In this document: positions 7,164-13,552 of the stretch, one piece after another | Layout: each line of letters opens with the position of its first letter | How positions within the stretch are numbered: the first letter of the stretch is position 1 | DNA from: Candidatus Bathyarchaeota archaeon | Lineage (GTDB): Archaea; Thermoproteota; Bathyarchaeia; TCS64 | Assembly (NCBI GenBank): GCA_018396515.1 | Contig: JAGTQJ010000012.1 | Location: 1-18,000 of the forward strand | Direction: 5' to 3' | DNA length: 18,000 nt | The notes under the pieces: model-generated | Databases searched by the model: none | Told to the model about the DNA's origin: nothing | Seen by the model: only the letters and a program-made list of their open reading frames with translations | Position numbers and translations under genes: made by a program

Positions 7164-7737
7164 CAAAATACTCATTGGAACTGTGGGCTAGCCTCTATGA
7201 TCTGGGGGTGCCTTCGGCGATGAAGAGGTTTAGGAGGTGGCGGGAGCTGGTGTGTGGGCGCGGATACTTGATGCCTTGATGGCTAAGTTGATGGCTAAGG
7301 TGAGAGGGCAACTCCCTTAAAGTTGATGGAACCTTGAGGATGGCGGAGGCGTGAACCCTGCTGAGCCCCATCAATTGCGGATCATGATAAATCTATGATA
7401 AGTCTCTAATATTGGTCTTCCATCATTTGAGTCTGGTGTTTCATTGAAGTTTGAGAAGATCAGGTCAGTTATACTGGGTGAGGAGCTTGATGAGATTCCC
7501 GTGAGCTTGTGGAGGCACTTCCCAGGCATGGATCTCGATGCCTCAAGCCTATGCAGGGCTCAGTTATCCTTCCAACGCAGGTTCGATCCGGACCTGATGA
7601 AGCTCTGCCCGAGTGGCGGATATGCCTCCATCGCCTTCGGGGCGGAGATAGAGTACTATGACTCCCCTATAGGGGCTCCTAGGACGAGGGTTTATAGGGT
7701 TAAGGATGCTGAGGAATGGGCCTCCCTAGATGAGCCC
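7138..7737 (+). repeat. Direct repeat, copy 2 (600 bp)
   Basis: Identical to 6528-7127. This copy is continuous with the rest of the UroD-family gene, so it represents the ancestral right-hand arrangement, while copy 1 is continuous with the ancestral left flank. Confidence 0.97.
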
Positions 7738-8448
7738 GATGTCCATGGCGGAGTATTAGGTGAGATGATCAGGGCGGTTGAATACCTTAACGAGGCATTG
7801 GAGGGGGAGGTCCCCCTAATCCAGACAGTCTTCTCCCCCCTGACCATCTGCCAGAAGATCGGGGGAGAACGTGTGTTGAGGGATATGAGGGAGGAGCCCG
7901 AGCTCCTCCTCGAGGGTTTGAGGGTCATCATGAACACTATGGTGGAGTTCACCAGAGCGAACATGGATGCAGGGGCCAGTGGAATCTTCTTCGCGACCCA
8001 GATGGCCACCCATGATAAGATGAGCGAGGAGGAGTACCGCAGCTTCGGGATGAGATTCGACCTCCCGATCCTCCGAGCGGCTCGGAGGCGCCCCCTCCTT
8101 AACGTGGTTCACATGCATGGAGAGAACATCATGTTCGACCTAATAGCTGAGAACTACCCGGCAGATGCTCTAAACTGGCATGACAAGAGGACCCCGCCAA
8201 GTCTGGCCGAGGCGCACAGAAAGTTTGGAGGCCTACTCCTGGGAGGCATAGATGAGCTGGGGGTTCTAGTCGAGGGCTCAGAGGAGGAGGTTGAGGAGAT
8301 GGTGAAGGCCTCAGTGAGAAGCGTCTCCGGGAGGCGGCTCTTACTGGCACCTGGATGCGTCATACCTCTTAACGCCCCAGATTCCAACCTCGACATGGTG
8401 ATCAGAACCGCCAGATCTTATAGGGCTTGGAGGAAATCTTCTCCATAA
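7444..8448 (+). CDS. Uroporphyrinogen-decarboxylase-family protein (methyltransferase-like)
   Basis: A 334-residue TIM-barrel protein of the UroD superfamily, which includes true UroD and the corrinoid:CoM methyltransferases MtaA/MtbA. Visible: IPVSLWRHFPG at the N-terminus, TVFSPLTICQKIGG (128-141), NMDAGASGIFFATQ (173-186), VVHMHGENIMFDLI (221-234), ALNWHDK (242-248), LLGGID (265-270), and LLLAPGCVIPLNAPDSNL (299-316). The HxH at 223/225 followed by C305 occupies the place of the zinc-binding H-x-C...C of MtaA-type enzymes, so a metal site with one Cys replaced by His is likely. It lacks the arginine-rich N-terminal porphyrin loop of haem-pathway UroD, so I infer a methyltransferase-type or unknown role. 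The start is TTG 7444, supported by similarity; GGTG five bases upstream is a weak ribosome site. Confidence 0.85.
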   Translation: MKFEKIRSVILGEELDEIPVSLWRHFPGMDLDASSLCRAQLSFQRRFDPDLMKLCPSGGYASIAFGAEIEYYDSPIGAPRTRVYRVKDAEEWASLDEPDVHGGVLGEMIRAVEYLNEALEGEVPLIQTVFSPLTICQKIGGERVLRDMREEPELLLEGLRVIMNTMVEFTRANMDAGASGIFFATQMATHDKMSEEEYRSFGMRFDLPILRAARRRPLLNVVHMHGENIMFDLIAENYPADALNWHDKRTPPSLAEAHRKFGGLLLGGIDELGVLVEGSEEEVEEMVKASVRSVSGRRLLLAPGCVIPLNAPDSNLDMVIRTARSYRAWRKSSP

Positions 8449-8515
8449 TGTTCTCATCTTATATTCATTCGCTTTATAAAATGAACCTTTGAGTTAGATA
8501 AGAAGTTCAAACTTT

Positions 8516-8544
8516 CATCTTTGTTTTTAATTGATTTATTATTT
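8516..8544. terminator. T-rich convergent termination region
   Basis: Between the UroD-family gene and the convergent protease gene the plus strand has CTTTGTTTTTAATTGATTTATT, with T runs typical of archaeal intrinsic termination. It overlaps the last codons of the minus-strand gene. Confidence 0.4.
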
Positions 8545-9435
8545 AAATTCTGTTCTCGGAATTTCTCTTCTTGGCGCACCTGGCATAACTGGCACGAATT
8601 CCACTCCAGGTCTTCTGACTCTCGTTCCCATCTTGTAAAGGCTCATCAATTGATATATCTCTTCTGGAACCTTTGTCGATACCTTTAATCCCATATTTAT
8701 TGCATCTTGGGCTGTTATAGGATGATCATGAGTGTATTTTCCACTAACAAGCTCTTCACATACCTTATCTACAGTCTCTCTTGGGTATCTTCCAAGGAGT
8801 ATTCTGCAGACCAATTCCTCCATCTGAGCGATGGCTTTTCTCGCCTCCTCCGCCAATATTATCGTTCGATCCTCCACCTCATCGATCTTCTTCCTCTCAA
8901 GGACCTTCAGAAGTGATGCTGCCGGATAGGACTCGTTCCCCTCCACGAATTGGGGGTCTACGGGCCCAAGCACAGCATAGGGATCCATAATTATCTCATC
9001 CGCTGCGAGGGCGATTAGGGTGCCCCCGCTCATGGCGTAATGGGGTATGATGACGGTCTTCCTTCCGGGATGTGAATTTAGGGCTAGGGCGATCTGAGTC
9101 GCCGCGAGCGCTATCCCACCAGGGGTATGAATTATGAGGTCTATGGGGGCATCTTTAGGAGCCATCCTGATTGCTCTTAGAACCTCCTCGCTATCATCGA
9201 TGTCTATGAACCTGCTTATGGGTATTCCAAAGAATGCTATGGTCTCCTGTCTATGAATTAAGGTTATAACTTGAGATCCTCTCAACCTGGAGATCCTCTT
9301 CAGAAGCCCACGCCTAGCTGAGTTCAACGCCATCAGCTGGAACTGGGGGACTAGGAAGAACAGCACGAACAGAAGTATCCAGAGATTGTTTACTAGACTT
9401 ATAAAATCGATCTGGAAAAAGGTAGGCTCAAACAT
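8539..9435 (-). CDS. SDH-family Clp-fold serine protease, membrane anchored
   Basis: ClpP/crotonase-fold protease of the archaeal and bacterial serine dehydrogenase proteinase (SDH) family, related to SppA. One N-terminal membrane segment (about residues 13-32, NLWILLFVLFFLVP) anchors it. Visible: ETIAFFGIPISRFIDIDD strand; IDLIIHTPGG oxyanion region; IIPHYAMSGGTLIALAADEI with the likely nucleophile Ser in MSGG (about residue 136); MDPYAVLGPVDPQ; and ITAQDAINMGL, typical of the fold. About 300 residues is normal for the family. I chose ATG 9435 over GTG 9441 because AGGGG at 9448-9444 is 8 bases upstream. A TATA-like box lies at 9480-9488. It probably degrades membrane or membrane-associated proteins. 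Divergent from the carbonic-anhydrase-like gene. Family confident; substrate unknown. Confidence 0.88.
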   Translation of the reverse strand: MFEPTFFQIDFISLVNNLWILLFVLFFLVPQFQLMALNSARRGLLKRISRLRGSQVITLIHRQETIAFFGIPISRFIDIDDSEEVLRAIRMAPKDAPIDLIIHTPGGIALAATQIALALNSHPGRKTVIIPHYAMSGGTLIALAADEIIMDPYAVLGPVDPQFVEGNESYPAASLLKVLERKKIDEVEDRTIILAEEARKAIAQMEELVCRILLGRYPRETVDKVCEELVSGKYTHDHPITAQDAINMGLKVSTKVPEEIYQLMSLYKMGTRVRRPGVEFVPVMPGAPRREIPRTEFK

Positions 9436-9479
9436 GTTCACAACCCCTTAAGGGCCTCAAATAATTCAGCTTTAAAAGT

Positions 9480-9488
9480 TAATATAAA
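9480..9488 (-). promoter_or_regulatory. TATA-like box of the SDH-family protease gene
   Basis: Minus-strand TTTATATTA. Transcription from about 9460 would give a 25-base leader carrying the AGGGG ribosome site before ATG 9435. Confidence 0.4.
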
Positions 9489-9589
9489 TATTTAGTATAT
9501 TAGAGCGTATGAGGGACATTTTTGAATCTCAATTATACCTCGAGCTCATAAAAATGAAGTTGACTTTAAGCGTATGATATCCCATTAAT

Positions 9590-9600
9590 TTAATATATAT
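9590..9600 (+). promoter_or_regulatory. TATA box of the carbonic-anhydrase-like gene
   Basis: TTAATATATAT ends 22 bases before ATG 9622, with its centre at about 26 bases. No ribosome site precedes the ATG. Together this indicates a leaderless mRNA. Confidence 0.55.
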
Positions 9601-9621
9601 GGATAGAACTCAGATTCGGGA

Positions 9622-10170
9622 ATGTCGCTGATAGAGTTTGATGGGAGGAAGCCCAAGATCGACCCCTCAGTCTTCCTGGCTCCGGGCACGTGGATAATAG
9701 GCGATGTGACCCTCAGGGAGGGGGTAGGGGTCTGGACAGGCTCCATAATCAGGGGGGATGATGACAAAGTTATCATAGGATCGAGGACGATGATCCTAGA
9801 GAACAGCTTCATTGAGGCCCCTGCGGGGTCTCCCGTAGAGGTAGGCGAGGAGAGCATAATATCACATGGAGCCATAGTCCACGGTTCTCGGATAGGAAAT
9901 CATGTTCTAATCGGTATCGGCGCCATAGTCCTCGACAGGGCCGTGGTCGGAGAGGGTTCTATAATAGGCTCTGGGGCATTGATTCCGCCGGGAGCGGTGA
10001 TCCCGGAGAGGCAGCTGGTCCTAGGGGTTCCCGGAAAGCCCGTGAGAGAGGTAGGGGAGGCTGAGAGGGCCATGGTCTCGGCGGAGTTGGAACGACTGAT
10101 CTCCAAGTCTGAGAAGTATAAGGCGATCTACGAGTTAAGAGGCCTGACGAGCCTCAACAAAGCCCGCTAG
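9622..10170 (+). CDS. Gamma-carbonic-anhydrase-like hexapeptide-repeat protein
   Basis: Left-handed beta-helix protein of the gamma-CA/YrdA family, usually a trimer with metal between subunits. Visible: APGTWIIGDVTL, VGVWTGSIIRGDDDKVIIG, and repeated hexapeptides through LIGIGAIVLDRAVVGEGSIIGSGALI, then a C-terminal helix. Two of three metal histidines are kept: H82 and H87 in ISHGAIVHG. The third position, H in the usual IQDNCVIH segment, is Glu65 here (TMILENSFIE), and the catalytic Gln of that segment is Leu59. R44 and D46 of RGD are kept. It may bind metal differently or not be a carbonic anhydrase at all; an acyltransferase-like or structural role is possible. The ATG start is supported by a TATA box at leaderless spacing. 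At 182 residues it is normal for the family. Convergent with nth. Confidence 0.88.
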   Translation: MSLIEFDGRKPKIDPSVFLAPGTWIIGDVTLREGVGVWTGSIIRGDDDKVIIGSRTMILENSFIEAPAGSPVEVGEESIISHGAIVHGSRIGNHVLIGIGAIVLDRAVVGEGSIIGSGALIPPGAVIPERQLVLGVPGKPVREVGEAERAMVSAELERLISKSEKYKAIYELRGLTSLNKAR

Positions 10171-10186
10171 ACGGCTTGCAAAACCA

Positions 10187-10209
10187 TCTTTAATCTTTAA
10201 TTTTTCCCT
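10187..10209 (+). terminator. T-rich terminator between the carbonic-anhydrase-like gene and nth
   Basis: CTTTAATCTTTAATTTTTCC follows the stop codon at 10170 and ends at the stop codon of the convergent nth gene. T runs of this kind are the usual archaeal intrinsic termination signal. Confidence 0.45.
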
Positions 10210-10935
10210 TTAGAAGCTGTAGGCTGAGGGGCAAATATCCTTCAGGACGCAGCCCTCACAGTTCGGGTTCCTAGCCTTGCAGACCCTCCTCCCATGCTCT
10301 ATTATAAGGTTGCTGAACTGGAACCACCTATCTCTTGGGACTACCTCCATCAGGTCTCTCTCTATCTTATCCCTGTCCTCCTGAGCCGTCAGCCCTAGCC
10401 TTCTGGAGAGGCGCATGACATGGGTGTCCACGGCGATCCCCTCCACAATTCCATAAGCATTCCCTAGCACTATGTTGGCCGTCTTCCTTGCAACGCCCTT
10501 CAGCCTCATCAGCTCCTCCATGGTTCTAGGAACCTCCCCCCCGAACTCCTCCACGATCCTCCTGCAGGCCTCCTGGATGAAGCCGGCCTTCTGCCTATAG
10601 AAGTTGAGGCTCTTGATCGCCTCCTCAAGCTCCTCCCTAGAGGCGTTGGCATAGTCGGCCGCCGTCTTATATCTCTTGAATAGTTCCTTGGTGACCTCAT
10701 TCACTTTCTTATCAGTGGTCTGGGCTGCGAGGATTGTCGCAACTAGGAGGTCTAGAGGAGTTCTCCAATGGAGGGCTGTGCCCTTCACCTCGGGATACGC
10801 GTCCTCAAGCCTCTCGATGATCTCCTCAACATCCACCCCCATATGCCTCCCATACACAGCGTCGTGGAGTTGACCCTTAAGCTTGACGGGCCTCCTAAAG
10901 AACATGTTCCAGTAAGCGTCGTCGAAGCCATTCAT
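10210..10935 (-). CDS. nth: Endonuclease III (DNA glycosylase/AP lyase)
   Basis: Base-excision-repair enzyme that removes oxidised pyrimidines and cuts the abasic site. Visible: TPLDLLVATILAAQTTDKKVNEV core helix; helix-hairpin-helix LKGVARKTANIVLGNAYG (145-162) with catalytic Lys151; catalytic Asp170 in AVDTHVMRLSRRLGL; and C-terminal [4Fe-4S] motif C219-x6-C226-x2-C229-x5-C235. All key residues are present. The N-terminus is about 30 residues longer than usual (MNGFDDAYWNMFFRR...). A shorter start at ATG 10842 (MGVDVEEIIERLEDAYP) matches the family better and has GGGAGG three bases upstream, a close but strong ribosome site; ATG 10935 overlaps a TTTAAA element. The start is unsettled, the identity is not. 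Divergent from the molybdopterin gene. Confidence 0.95.
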   Translation of the reverse strand: MNGFDDAYWNMFFRRPVKLKGQLHDAVYGRHMGVDVEEIIERLEDAYPEVKGTALHWRTPLDLLVATILAAQTTDKKVNEVTKELFKRYKTAADYANASREELEEAIKSLNFYRQKAGFIQEACRRIVEEFGGEVPRTMEELMRLKGVARKTANIVLGNAYGIVEGIAVDTHVMRLSRRLGLTAQEDRDKIERDLMEVVPRDRWFQFSNLIIEHGRRVCKARNPNCEGCVLKDICPSAYSF

Positions 10936-11018
10936 TTAAAGACCCGCTCGGAAAAAGCCTCGACACCCCTCCTTTTAAGTTGTAAATCTGCCTTTAATGT
11001 GGGAGGGGATTTCGATCC

Positions 11019-11648
11019 TTGTCGAGTGGGGAGAAAAGAGGTGATGAGGCGGGGAGGCTTCCTCCCGGACAGAGGGCGATCAAGTCTATACTTAAATGGG
11101 GCGTTGAGCATCCGGGCATCACCCAAAACCTTCCTAGGATAGATAAAGAAGCCTGGACCCTTAGGGTTGAGGGGGATGTTGAGAACCCCTTCACCCTAGA
11201 TTGGAGAGCCTTTCTGAGCATGCCTCAGGTAACTTCCAAGAGCGACTTTCACTGTGTTGAGGGATGGAGTGTCCTAGACTGTGTATGGGAGGGTGTGCCC
11301 TTCAGGGAGGTTGTCTGGAGGGCTAGGCCCAAGCCCTCCGCAAGATATGTCTGGTTCGAATGCCTTGACGGATACACCACATCCCTCCCCATCGAGGATG
11401 TCCTGGGGGACGATGTGATACTCGCCCACAAGCTTAACGGGGAGGACCTCCCCCAGCCCTTGGGAGGGCCTGTTAGACTGGTGGTTCCCAAGAAGTATGG
11501 CTACAAGAGCCCCATGTGGCTCTCTAGGGTGGTCTTCATGAAGGAGAAGCGCCTAGGGTATTGGGAGTCTGGAATATACAGCGACACGGCGGACCCCTGG
11601 AAGAATGATAGATATCGCAGCCCCTCGCCTAAGTTTGGATTTAGGTAA
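11019..11648 (+). CDS. Sulfite-oxidase-fold molybdopterin-dependent protein, cytoplasmic
   Basis: Oxidoreductase of the sulfite oxidase/YedY (MsrP) molybdopterin superfamily. Visible: RIDKEAWTLRVEGDVENPFTLDWRAFLSMPQ, the usual entry to the domain; DFHCVEGWS with the likely Mo-ligand Cys79; VWEGVPFREVV; VWFECLDGYTTSLPIEDVL; HKLNGEDLPQPLGGPVRLVVPKKYGYKSPMWLSRVVF; and a YWESGIYSDTADPW tail common in archaeal members. No signal peptide or twin-arginine motif, so it is probably cytoplasmic. No haem or membrane partner is adjacent, so the electron donor and substrate are unknown. The start is TTG 11019, with GGAGGGG at 11002-11008 ten bases upstream. At 209 residues it is typical of single-domain members. 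Family confident. Confidence 0.88.
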   Translation: MSSGEKRGDEAGRLPPGQRAIKSILKWGVEHPGITQNLPRIDKEAWTLRVEGDVENPFTLDWRAFLSMPQVTSKSDFHCVEGWSVLDCVWEGVPFREVVWRARPKPSARYVWFECLDGYTTSLPIEDVLGDDVILAHKLNGEDLPQPLGGPVRLVVPKKYGYKSPMWLSRVVFMKEKRLGYWESGIYSDTADPWKNDRYRSPSPKFGFR

Positions 11649-11683
11649 ATCTTTGATTCTCGACTCGAAATAAGCCCCCTACC

Positions 11684-12484
11684 TTAGAGGGAGTGGGATA
11701 TGAAGTCTATCCTGCCACCGTCAACCGTTATGGTCTGACCTGTGATGAATCTGGCCTCTTCTGAGGCCAGGAACAGGGCTACACCAGCTATATCCTCAGG
11801 CCCTCCAACCCTCCTTAGCATGGTCTTCTCCCTGAAGTAGCTGAGCCTCTCCTCCAGCTCAGCGGGCCTCCACTGGCCGAGGCCCATCTCCGTGGATATG
11901 AATCCCGGTGCGATGGCGTTAACATTTATGCCATATGGCCCGAGCTCTAGGGCCAGGCGCTTCGTGAGGATGATAACCGCAGCCTTTGTCGCGGCATATA
12001 GCATGTTTCCTGGCAGGATGGCTGTGCCAAGCCCCGCGACCGAGGATATGTTGATGATCCTGCCATACCTCTTCTCCATCATGTGAGGTGCAACAGCCCT
12101 AGAGCAGTTCAGGATGCCCTTCACATTCACCCTCCACATGGGATCGAACTCCTCATCCCTGAACTCCAGCAGGGTTCCACCACCCATCAGGACCCCCGCG
12201 TTGTTGACCAAGATGTCCAAGCCCTTAAACTCCCTCAAGGCCTCCTCCACCATCTTCTCAACCATCCCCCGATCTCCCACATCCGCCTGAATGCACATCG
12301 CCTCTCCTCCACCATCCCTTATCAGTTTAACAACCTCCTCCGCCCTACCCCTCTCCCTGTTATAGTTGACTATCACCTTCGCCCCCTCCCTAGCGAAGGC
12401 GAGGGCGATAGCCCTTCCTATGCCTCTAGACGCCCCCGTGACAAGGGCGACCCTACCCTCAAGCCTATGGCAGGCCAACCTCAA
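11684..12484 (-). CDS. Short-chain dehydrogenase/reductase (FabG-like)
   Basis: NAD(P)-dependent oxidoreductase of the classical SDR family. Visible: cofactor loop TGASRGIG (16-23), an Arg-containing NYNRERG after the second strand that favours NADPH, ADVG (68-70), NNAG (94-97), catalytic Ser148 region INISSVAGL, YAATK with Tyr163 and Lys167, and PGFISTEM. At 266 residues it is slightly longer than FabG. The start: TTG 12484 is the first in frame, but GGAGG just upstream sits only one base from it and 7 bases from a second TTG at 12478, so initiation at 12478 is more likely (two residues shorter). The product resembles 3-oxoacyl-ACP reductases, but no fatty-acid genes are nearby and many SDRs look like this, so the substrate is open. 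Convergent with the molybdopterin gene across 35 bases. Confidence 0.9.
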   Translation of the reverse strand: MRLACHRLEGRVALVTGASRGIGRAIALAFAREGAKVIVNYNRERGRAEEVVKLIRDGGGEAMCIQADVGDRGMVEKMVEEALREFKGLDILVNNAGVLMGGGTLLEFRDEEFDPMWRVNVKGILNCSRAVAPHMMEKRYGRIINISSVAGLGTAILPGNMLYAATKAAVIILTKRLALELGPYGINVNAIAPGFISTEMGLGQWRPAELEERLSYFREKTMLRRVGGPEDIAGVALFLASEEARFITGQTITVDGGRIDFISHSL

Positions 12485-13174
12485 GCCTCCAAAATGGGAT
12501 GGGTGGCCACCCCTGATATTAGCATGTCCCTATTTCTACACGAGGCATCGCACGCAATCCTAAACAAGAGGCTACAGCGCATGTATTTATGTGGTTTATC
12601 TGAGTCTTAAAACTAACTTGCAGGAGTGGCAATTGAATTAATTATGTATTTTAGAGGGAAAAATGAATTTTATCTTGAAATGAAGAGTAAAATACTCAAG
12701 CTATTGGAGGATCTAGCACAAAGAAGATATAAATAAATTAATAGGAAAAATGGATCCGAAAATTATAGAATTATCTGGAGGCTATTTGGAGTATACGCTT
12801 TACGCTTTAAATGGGATCTTCAATTCCCCCAAAAAACTTTTAATTGATGGAGAGATGAAGGTCTTCATGGAGCAAGCCCCTAGAACCCACTGAAGAACCT
12901 AGGGTTTAATTATATGACCAAAACCTTGTCAGTTTCTTTCAATAAATAAAAGGATCGAGCACTATAAGGAAATTAGTCTTGTTCTTCTTTGTATATAATT
13001 AGTGGTGTTATTAAACTTGATAGATCCTTCATAAGGTATTGATAAGGGTTTGATCAAAGTGTTATAAGGTTAAAGTGAATGAACTCAACCGAATCGCAAC
13101 GGTCAAAAGCAGCTCTATTACTGATCTCTATAATTATTATTCATTAACAATTGATGGAGCTGTACCTGTGGCCT
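12485..13174. other. Intergenic region without an intact gene
   Basis: About 690 bases, AT-rich from 12611 onward. It holds two short plus-strand frames: ATG 12644 to TAA 12736 (30 codons, basic/amphipathic) and ATG 12750 to TGA 12893 (47 codons, see separate entry). A longer frame reading into the antisense of pth2 from 13075 is not credible. From 12894 to 13074 I see only AT-rich sequence without repeats or an RNA gene. Confidence 0.5.
12750..12893 (+). pseudogene. Possible N-terminal relic of a SAM-dependent methyltransferase
   Basis: A 47-codon frame beginning MDPKIIELSGGYLEYTLYALNGIF. This resembles the opening of dimerisation-domain O-methyltransferases common in archaea (…IIELSGGYxxxxxLxAxxxLGIF…), which run to about 330 residues; nothing of the catalytic domain follows. 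A TATA-like GATATAAATAA at 12726-12736 lies about 20 bases before the ATG, so it may still be transcribed. Short length makes chance resemblance possible. Confidence 0.3.
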
Positions 13175-13549
13175 TTATTTTAATAGTTTTAGTTTTCCTG
13201 TTACTAGGTCTATCTTCTCAGACCTGTCTGGTCCAACTCCTAAGGCTGTTGTGGTTCCTGGAGGGATCTCGGTTAGCCCTCTGTCGACTATTAACGTGTT
13301 GGGGATTCCGAGCTCCTGGGCTTTCTTCGCGAGCTCTTCTAATTCTTCAAGGGAGTCGACCTTTAGGATGACCTTCTTTGAGCCCTCCTCCATCCACGCC
13401 TTCCATATCCTCCTCTTCTTCTTCCTCGCCTGCTCCGAGGCTTCTAGGGAGGCGTGGCATGCCTGGCTAACCAGTTTACCTATGCTCATCCCTAGATCCG
13501 TGCGGAGGACGATGCACTGCTTGTACTCGAAGGGTCTGTCATCCTGCAA
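13175..13549 (-). CDS. pth2: Peptidyl-tRNA hydrolase, Pth2 type
   Basis: Releases peptides from prematurely dropped peptidyl-tRNA; archaeal/eukaryotic Pth2 family, about 115-125 residues, unrelated to bacterial Pth. Visible: FEYKQCIVLRTDLGMSIGKLVSQACHASLEA, the family signature with the conserved Lys, Asp, GK and QACHA; KKVILKVDSLEELEELAKKAQELGIPNTLIVDRGLTEIPPGTTTALGVGP, containing the D-x-G-x-T-x-I-x-PGT-x-T active-site stretch. Full length. TTG 13549 starts three bases after the aspS stop (13553), so it is the last gene of the alba-KH-aspS operon and probably translationally coupled to aspS. No separate promoter seen. Confidence 0.95.
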   Translation of the reverse strand: MQDDRPFEYKQCIVLRTDLGMSIGKLVSQACHASLEASEQARKKKRRIWKAWMEEGSKKVILKVDSLEELEELAKKAQELGIPNTLIVDRGLTEIPPGTTTALGVGPDRSEKIDLVTGKLKLLK

Positions 13550-13552
13550 GGT

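Noticed and set aside
7444..8448. True haem-pathway uroporphyrinogen decarboxylase (hemE)
   Set aside because: The Arg-rich N-terminal substrate loop of HemE is missing and the HxH...C pattern points to the methyltransferase-like branch.
13075..13371. Plus-strand 98-codon frame with a hydrophobic start
   Set aside because: Most of it is antisense to pth2; the hydrophobic stretch arises from the AT-rich pth2 3' end. No ribosome site.
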